From NCBI GenBank assembly GCA_029987025.1, contig DALTWQ010000037.1, positions 1-10,921 of the forward strand: DNA of 10,921 nucleotides. The letters run 5' to 3'. The position numbers were made by a program, and so were the translations under genes. This DNA is from Methanocorpusculum sp. (GTDB taxonomy: Archaea > Halobacteriota > Methanomicrobia > Methanomicrobiales > Methanocorpusculaceae). Positions 7,302 to 10,921 of the stretch are shown here, one piece after another (positions within the stretch are counted from its first letter, which is position 1; the number at the start of each line of letters is the position of its first letter). Under the pieces are notes generated by a model. That model worked only from the letters and a program-made list of their open reading frames with translations. It ran no database searches and was not told the DNA's origin.

Positions 7302-7994
7302 ATGGCAGTTCAAAGAAAGTCCAATTCAAACGGACCCGGCGAGAAAAAACCGATTAACTGGCTTCAGGTCGGTGTTGTTGCGTTTATTCTCCTCGTGGTT
7401 GTAATGTGTGTATTATCGTTCAGTAATTTCTCCACACTATTTAATGATAACAATGCAGGTTCCAGCGCATACGGCAATGTAGCTGAAGGAGATCATGCTG
7501 CAGTATACTTTGCCACAAACATTGGAAACACAACTACATTCGCATATATGCCGACTGAAAATAATCAGGATGTTATTCCGTATTCAATCTATGCAGATTC
7601 CAACTCCAGCATAGTTGATGACGACTACAAGAGCATTATGATTGGAATAGGCAACACTTCAATTCCGTATGGCATATACGCCCTCGAACAGAATGCCATC
7701 GCAAAAGGAATTGTCGGAGCACCGTACGGCAGCACTGTAACTATTGACAACCCGTACTATGTAATGGTTACCTGCACTGCAGATGATCTTGCATCCCTCG
7801 GCTATGATATCAAGAATGTCAAAGTAGGCGATGTACTGGTTATGTTCCTCGGATACGAAGATGTCTTAGGTGACAAGAAGTCATATGCCAGAAACGGAGT
7901 TGTCTCTTCAATTGAGGATGATTTATCAGGTCTTACCTTAAACTGCGGAGAAGACACCATTGACGTATACGTCTATGGAAAGTACACCGCATAA
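7302..7994 (+). CDS. Membrane-anchored extracytoplasmic protein, possible FKBP/SlyD-like fold
   Basis: Not firmly recognised. The 230 residues comprise a polar, basic N-terminus (1-20), one membrane helix (about 21-43), a Ser/Asn/Gly linker (44-58) and a globular part facing outward. The globular part begins with AEGDHAAVYFAT at 61-72, like the first strand of FKBP domains. Around 131-149 the pattern NAIAKGIVGAPYGSTVTI matches the FKBP segment that ends in a glycine turn and a T-V-T strand. GDVLVMF at 176-182 and GVVSSIEDD at 199-207 resemble the SlyD flap insertion and its return strand. Typical proline-isomerase active-site aromatics are not evident, so it may be a fold relative without the enzyme activity. 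It has its own promoter, no Shine-Dalgarno site and a T-run after the stop. Codon use looks normal for the window. Confidence 0.75.
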   Translation: MAVQRKSNSNGPGEKKPINWLQVGVVAFILLVVVMCVLSFSNFSTLFNDNNAGSSAYGNVAEGDHAAVYFATNIGNTTTFAYMPTENNQDVIPYSIYADSNSSIVDDDYKSIMIGIGNTSIPYGIYALEQNAIAKGIVGAPYGSTVTIDNPYYVMVTCTADDLASLGYDIKNVKVGDVLVMFLGYEDVLGDKKSYARNGVVSSIEDDLSGLTLNCGEDTIDVYVYGKYTA

Positions 7995-8011
7995 TAATCT
8001 CCCTTACATTC

Positions 8012-8018
8012 TTTTTTT
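8012..8018 (+). terminator. T-run terminator after the FKBP-like gene
   Basis: Seven T, 17 bases after the stop codon at 7994, without a clear hairpin. It separates this gene from the deoxyhypusine synthase promoter. Confidence 0.55.
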
Positions 8019-8102
8019 AATCCATTCAGCAGATTGTTTTCAAAGAATTGTATAAATTTGTCTTCACGCCGGTAAAACCCTGAGTTATGAATCAGCTGCG
8101 GT

Positions 8103-8123
8103 GTATATCTATACCTATATACC
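8103..8123 (+). promoter_or_regulatory. TATA box and overlapping palindrome of the deoxyhypusine synthase gene
   Basis: CCTATATACC at 8114-8123 is placed to start RNA near 8144, almost at ATG 8148. The gene would thus be leaderless, in line with the absence of a Shine-Dalgarno site. GTATA-TC-TATAC at 8103-8114 is a perfect 5-bp inverted repeat in the BRE position and could be an operator, though such A+T-rich symmetry also arises by chance. A second TATA-like box, TATAAATT at 8051-8058, could drive a longer transcript starting near 8080. Confidence 0.5.
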
Positions 8124-8147
8124 GAATGAAAGCTAATCTAATCACTC

Positions 8148-9113
8148 ATGTTTGATATACCTACAAATCCTATGAAGCCTGCAGCCTCTGTTGATGAACT
8201 GCTGGAGAATATGAGTAAATCAGGATTCCAGGGAAGAAAACTCGGAGAAGCTTTCCATCTCTGGAAGGAGATGATTGAAACACCGGATACAAAAATCATC
8301 ATTGGTTTATCCGGCGCCATAATCCCTGCCGGAATGCAGGAATGTATTGTAACTCTGCTTGAAAACCGTTATATCGACTGCATTGTATCAACCGGTGCAA
8401 ACATGTTCCACGACTTCTGTGAACACATGGGTGTAAAACACTATGTCGGAAGCCACTTAACAGATGATGCTGTCCTTTACAAAAACGGAGTGAACAGAAT
8501 CTATGATGTATTTGCATCCGACAAAGAAATCGGACGCATGGAAGAGTACATCGGAAACTTCGGCGTATCCTTAGGCAAGCAGATTTTAACCTCGCACGAG
8601 TTCTTCAAGCTTTTAGGAGATAAAATCAACGCGGAAAAACCTGAGGGAAGAAGTGTCATAGGAACCGCTGCAAAGATGAATGTCCCGATTTATGTCCCTG
8701 CATTAGCAGACTCCTCTTACGGTATCGGACTTGTCTACGGCAGACGCCGGCTTGGTGCGGAAGTTGTCATCGACCACTTAAAAGACGCAGATGAACTCTC
8801 CGAATATGTTGAGGTTGCGAAAAAGACCGGCATTGTCATTCTCGGAGGGGGGACTCCGAAGAACTTTATTCAGCAGACAGAGGTTATCCCGCCGAAGTAT
8901 CAGGAAAAGTATCTCGGAGGACACATGTTTGCTCTGCAGATTACAACTGATGCACCGCACTGGGGAGGTCTTTCCGGATGTACCTTCGAGGAAGGAATCA
9001 GCTGGGGTAAGGAAAAGGAATCCACACACAAGCTTCAGTGCTTCTGTGATATCACAATAGCCCTTCCGATTTTAACATCGGCTCTTGTCACGGCAAAAGT
9101 AAAGCGTGCATAA
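8148..9113 (+). CDS. dys: Deoxyhypusine synthase
   Basis: NAD-dependent transfer of the aminobutyl group of spermidine to a lysine of translation factor aIF5A, the first step of hypusine formation, in the cytoplasm. The 321 residues are the usual archaeal length. Visible sites are SGAIIPAGM at 55-63, STGANMFHD at 81-89 in the NAD pocket, GGGTPKN at 233-239, TDAPHWGGLSG at 267-277 and SWGK at 285-288. K288 corresponds to the lysine that forms the enzyme-imine intermediate (Lys329 in the human enzyme). That retained lysine argues for a true synthase rather than the archaeal DHS-like paralogues. The gene is monocistronic: its own TATA box just upstream and a hairpin-T-run terminator after it. 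The aIF5A gene is not in the window. Confidence 0.94.
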   Translation: MFDIPTNPMKPAASVDELLENMSKSGFQGRKLGEAFHLWKEMIETPDTKIIIGLSGAIIPAGMQECIVTLLENRYIDCIVSTGANMFHDFCEHMGVKHYVGSHLTDDAVLYKNGVNRIYDVFASDKEIGRMEEYIGNFGVSLGKQILTSHEFFKLLGDKINAEKPEGRSVIGTAAKMNVPIYVPALADSSYGIGLVYGRRRLGAEVVIDHLKDADELSEYVEVAKKTGIVILGGGTPKNFIQQTEVIPPKYQEKYLGGHMFALQITTDAPHWGGLSGCTFEEGISWGKEKESTHKLQCFCDITIALPILTSALVTAKVKRA

Positions 9114-9148
9114 ATCAGCCCGGATTTAAACACACAATATACAAAACA

Positions 9149-9175
9149 CGGCAGAATAATCTGCCGCTATTTTTT
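9149..9175 (+). terminator. Hairpin plus T-run terminator of deoxyhypusine synthase
   Basis: CGGCAGA (9149-9155), loop ATAA, TCTGCCG (9160-9166): a perfect 7-bp stem. It is followed by CTA and six T (9170-9175). The form is like a bacterial intrinsic terminator, 35 bases after the stop codon, on the strand of the gene it ends. Confidence 0.7.
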
Positions 9176-9223
9176 AATCAATTCAAATCGTCCAAAAGCA
9201 GTCTGAAAAAGAAGAATCACTCT

Positions 9224-9256
9224 AAAAAATAATAAATCAGTATCTGCTGATTTATT
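9224..9256 (-). terminator. Hairpin plus T-run terminator of the corB-like gene, overlapping its stop codon
   Basis: AATAAATCAG (9231-9240) and CTGATTTATT (9247-9256) are perfect 10-bp arms around a 6-base loop. Reading the minus strand, the stem begins in the last codons, includes the stop codon at 9252-9254 and is followed by six T (complement of 9224-9229). It faces the plus-strand terminator at 9149-9175, so both convergent transcripts end within about 110 bases. Confidence 0.65.
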
Positions 9257-10529
9257 CTTCTGCCGGCTTTTCTTCAACTGGTTTTTCCGGAAGAATCATC
9301 TTTACCGAAAGAATCTGCCTGCTGCGCATCTTCGTAACCGTAAGCGTGATGCCGTCATCAGTGGTAACAGACTCCCCGAGACGCGGAATACGTCCGATCA
9401 TCGAGAACACAAGTCCGCCTACAGTTTCATAACTGCTTGCATCCTCCGGAAGATTCAGCTCGAAACGGTCGTTCAGCTGGGCAACACGCACCTGAGCATC
9501 AATAATATACATCGTTGGGGACACTACAATTATATCTGAAACCTCATCTGCATCCGTCTCATCCAGAATATCTCCGACCAGTTCCTCTAAGATATCTTCA
9601 ATGGTGACAACGCCTGAGAATCCCCCGAACTCATCGAGAATAATTGCCATGTGCACACGTCTGACCTGCAGTTCACGTAAGAGGTCATCAATCTTTTTAG
9701 ACTCCGGAACGCAGTAGACATCCACCATCAGCGATTTTATGGCAACGGCCTTTGATTTATCGCCGGTGTAGGCGTTAAAGACGTCTTTGAAATTGATGGA
9801 TCCTACAATATTGTCCGTAACATCACGATAGACCGGAAGACGCGAGTATCCGGTATCTCTGATATATGCAACCGCCTCTTCGAGAGTTGCCGTATCTTCT
9901 ATCATAGCAACATCCGGGCGCGGTGTCATAATTTCTTTTACCGTTGTATCATCAAAGCGGAGAACAGAGTAGAGCATCTCCTTTTCTTCCTCTTCGATGG
10001 CTCCTTCCATCTCGCCCGCATCAATCCATTCACGGATTTCATCCTCGGTAACAGCCGGCTCGTCTTCTTTCTTTGACTTCCCGCTGATTTTTTCGCCGAG
10101 ATAATAAAACGGCGTAAGAAGCCATGTCAGGAAATAAACCGGAGGCGCAAAGAAAAGCGCAACCTTGTCAGTGTGTGCGTTTGCATACGTCTTCGGACCT
10201 ATTTCTCCGAAAATCAGAATAAAGACAGTAACAATACCGGTCGCAATAGCAACTCCTGCATCTCCGAAGACAGCAAGCGCAATCGCTGTCGCAAGAGCCG
10301 CTGCTGCAGTGTTTACTACATTATTTACGATAAGAATTGTAATCAGAAACCGGTTCGGCTTCTCTTTCAGCTTTGCAAGATATTTGCCGCGGCGGCATGT
10401 TTCTGCAAGAGCTGCCACACGTGCGCGGGTGATACCCACAAGAGCTACTTCAGATGAAGATGCACATGCTGATAATATCAGCAGAATTACAAAAAGAACT
10501 ATATAAAAGACAGTTGAATCTATTACCAT
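9252..10529 (-). CDS. corB: CorB/CNNM-family Mg2+ transporter (DUF21, CBS pair, CorC/HlyC domain)
   Basis: Membrane protein of the CNNM/CorB family, Mg2+ transporters or exporters. The CorB structure from the related archaeon Methanoculleus thermophilus is the closest studied case I know of. The 425 residues have the full architecture. A DUF21 membrane domain (about 3-150) carries SSSE at 24-27, NNVVN at 69-73 and GEIGPK at 108-113, residues that line the ion site in relatives. An acidic helical linker follows (155-195), then CBS1 (about 197-255, starting EIMTPR), CBS2 (about 265-318, ending EDILEELVG) and a CorC/HlyC domain (about 330-412). The C-tail is rich in Glu, Lys and Pro. CBS pairs in this family bind Mg-ATP. 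Older annotations call such proteins hemolysins. No partner genes are adjacent, and the frame is intact. Confidence 0.93.
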   Translation of the reverse strand: MVIDSTVFYIVLFVILLILSACASSSEVALVGITRARVAALAETCRRGKYLAKLKEKPNRFLITILIVNNVVNTAAAALATAIALAVFGDAGVAIATGIVTVFILIFGEIGPKTYANAHTDKVALFFAPPVYFLTWLLTPFYYLGEKISGKSKKEDEPAVTEDEIREWIDAGEMEGAIEEEEKEMLYSVLRFDDTTVKEIMTPRPDVAMIEDTATLEEAVAYIRDTGYSRLPVYRDVTDNIVGSINFKDVFNAYTGDKSKAVAIKSLMVDVYCVPESKKIDDLLRELQVRRVHMAIILDEFGGFSGVVTIEDILEELVGDILDETDADEVSDIIVVSPTMYIIDAQVRVAQLNDRFELNLPEDASSYETVGGLVFSMIGRIPRLGESVTTDDGITLTVTKMRSRQILSVKMILPEKPVEEKPAEE

Positions 10530-10538
10530 TTAGCCCAC

Positions 10539-10552
10539 GCCGCAAAAGCGGC
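10539..10552 (-). promoter_or_regulatory. Leader hairpin next to the corB-like start codon
   Basis: GCCGC (10539-10543) and GCGGC (10548-10552) pair around a 4-base loop, TTTT on the minus strand. Only 9 bases separate it from the ATG (10529-10527 on the minus strand). No Shine-Dalgarno site is visible there. In the transcript the stem would sit under the initiating ribosome and could reduce translation. On the plus strand the same hairpin is followed by five T at 10560-10564, so it could instead be a terminator for an unseen plus-strand RNA. Confidence 0.35.
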
Positions 10553-10596
10553 AGATCTATTTTTCACATGATTGCATACAAGTTTCATAAATCTCT

Positions 10597-10612
10597 GATA
10601 TATCTATTTGTT
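10597..10612 (-). promoter_or_regulatory. TATA box of the corB-like gene
   Basis: On the minus strand this reads as A+T-rich CAAATAG followed by the palindromic GATATATC (10597-10604). Initiation about 25 bases further would lie near 10574, giving a 45-base leader that contains the hairpin at 10539-10552. An alternative is the weak AAAAATA (complement near 10559-10564), which would give a leader of only a few bases. Confidence 0.45.
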
Positions 10613-10659
10613 CTGTGAGAGAATAAACCTTCTTGAGACATCAGAGGATGTTTTTATGT

Positions 10660-10707
10660 AATGATGCCAAAGCGATACCATAGCGATAATAAACCGATAC
10701 CAAACCG
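10660..10707. repeat. Degenerate 11-bp tandem repeat, about 4.4 units
   Basis: Units are AATGATGCCAA (10660-10670), AGCGATACCAT (10671-10681), AGCGATAATAA (10682-10692) and ACCGATACCAA (10693-10703), then a partial ACCG (10704-10707). The first unit matches the others at about 8 of 11 positions. Eleven bases is about one helical turn, so equivalent bases face the same side of the DNA, as in arrays bound cooperatively by a regulator. It lies between the divergent corB-like gene and the ORF at 10734. Confidence 0.6.
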
Positions 10708-10721
10708 TGCAGTTCTTTTTT

Positions 10722-10726
10722 GGAGG
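10722..10726 (+). promoter_or_regulatory. Strong Shine-Dalgarno site of the ORF at 10734
   Basis: GGAGG lies 7 bases before ATG 10734, preceded by a six-T run. It is the main reason to take that ATG as a real start, since other genes that begin transcripts in this window lack such a site. Confidence 0.55.
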
Positions 10727-10733
10727 AAAAATA

Positions 10734-10921
10734 ATGCTATGCTGCTATTCTGCCTGGGAAAGGATGATTGATTTGCCGGTGCGGATTTTTCCAAAGAAAC
10801 CGCGAGCCAGCACGGCAGAGCCGTGCTTCGCTAAGCGAGCAAGCTCGCCGCATCTACGCGAATCTCAACGCGAATCGCAGCCCTATTCACGGCGCCTGTC
10901 CCCGCTTATCGCGGGGCGCCG
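10734..10921 (+). CDS. Hypothetical protein, 3'-truncated by window edge, overlapping a palindrome-rich block
   Basis: Not recognised. From ATG 10734 the frame stays open for 62 codons to the window edge, and it is the only one of the six frames open through the last 120 bases. GGAGG lies 7 bases upstream. The peptide starts MLCCYSAWERMIDLPVRIF (no clear membrane segment) and then becomes rich in Arg, Ser and Pro, with a short RESQRESQ repeat at about residues 42-49. From about 10801 the DNA is 81 of 121 G or C, full of hairpins, and uses CGC/CGA arginine codons where the confident genes also use AGA often. This suggests that a structured non-coding or repetitive element reads through as protein, or has inserted after the start of a short gene. 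Other possibilities are a spurious frame or a real basic protein continuing beyond the window. Confidence 0.4.
   Translation, partial: MLCCYSAWERMIDLPVRIFPKKPRASTAEPCFAKRASSPHLRESQRESQPYSRRLSPLIAGR
10809..10848. repeat. Cluster of three overlapping or adjacent hairpins
   Basis: AGCACGGC/GCCGTGCT (10809-10816 with 10820-10827, loop AGA) is a perfect 8-bp stem. Next to it, TCGCT/AGCGA (10828-10832 with 10834-10838) overlaps GCGAGC/GCTCGC (10835-10840 with 10843-10848), so these last two stems exclude each other. The density of perfect palindromes exceeds anything else in the window. It resembles a dispersed palindromic intergenic element or part of a structured RNA. Confidence 0.55.
10857..10880 (+). 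repeat. 12-bp direct repeat, two copies
   Basis: CGCGAATCTCAA (10857-10868) is followed at once by CGCGAATCGCAG (10869-10880), 10 of 12 identical. A multiple of three, it keeps the frame of the ORF at 10734 and gives the RESQ repeat. It lies between the hairpin cluster and the nested hairpin at the edge. Confidence 0.5.
10890..10921. repeat. Nested G+C-rich hairpin reaching the window edge
   Basis: CCCCGC/GCGGGG (10900-10905 with 10911-10916, loop TTATC) is enclosed by CGGCG/CGCCG (10890-10894 with 10917-10921), with a 5-base bulge at 10895-10899 on the left side. That is 11 base pairs, nearly all G-C. The element may extend past the window. Confidence 0.5.

Noticed and set aside
10165..10506. 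Long plus-strand frames opposite the corB-like gene
   Set aside because: They lie entirely antisense to a gene with clear DUF21 motifs. Their composition follows from the complementary codons, and they have no start signals.
9252..10529. Hemolysin or toxin function for the DUF21/CBS protein
   Set aside because: The hemolysin label is historic. The conserved membrane motifs and CBS pair fit CorB/CNNM Mg2+ transport.
10660..10707. CRISPR array
   Set aside because: The units are 11 bp, degenerate and directly adjacent without spacers, which does not fit CRISPR repeats.
10809..10921. tRNA or rRNA gene
   Set aside because: The hairpins do not form a cloverleaf, there is no T-loop consensus, and I see no rRNA sequence.

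Overview
The window reads as chromosomal DNA of a methanogenic archaeon, most likely of the order Methanomicrobiales. A Methanocorpusculum-like genus is my guess from gene content and moderate G+C, not something the sequence proves. The archaeal signs are a deoxyhypusine synthase with its catalytic lysine, an RPA-like protein built of OB-folds, lysine synthesis through LL-diaminopimelate aminotransferase, a CorB/CNNM-type transporter, TATA-type promoters close to start codons, and T-run transcription ends. Several genes that probably start a transcript have no Shine-Dalgarno sequence and a TATA box 20-40 bases from the ATG (leaderless or short-leader). Several downstream operon genes have a clear purine-rich site.

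Left part (1-4047, + strand): the 3' part of dapL overlaps lysA by ATGA, and an RPA-like OB-fold gene follows 2 bases later. A small FMN-binding split-barrel protein comes next, and the block ends in a T-run. dapL and lysA catalyse late steps of the diaminopimelate route to lysine. The OB-fold gene looks co-transcribed with them without an obvious functional link.

Middle part (4048-7119, + strand): a FecCD/BtuC-type permease, its ATPase and a lipoprotein binding protein are joined by ATGA overlaps. They form a complete importer for iron-siderophore, cobalamin or a related chelate. The region upstream holds a TATA box and two palindromes that could be operators.

Third part (7120-9175): a structured intergenic element, a membrane-anchored extracytoplasmic protein with weak FKBP/SlyD-like features, and deoxyhypusine synthase, each of the two genes with its own promoter and terminator. 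Deoxyhypusine synthase and the minus-strand corB-like gene converge at 9114-9251, where each strand has a hairpin followed by a T-run.

Right part (9223-10921): the corB-like Mg2+ transporter gene on the minus strand, with a small hairpin just before its start codon. A divergent region follows with a degenerate 11-bp tandem repeat, a strong GGAGG site and an ORF that stays open to the window edge. That ORF runs through a G+C-rich block packed with hairpins and short direct repeats. Most of the window is ordinary housekeeping and transport. The right edge is the least explained part, followed by the FKBP-like protein and the intergenic element at 7127-7170.
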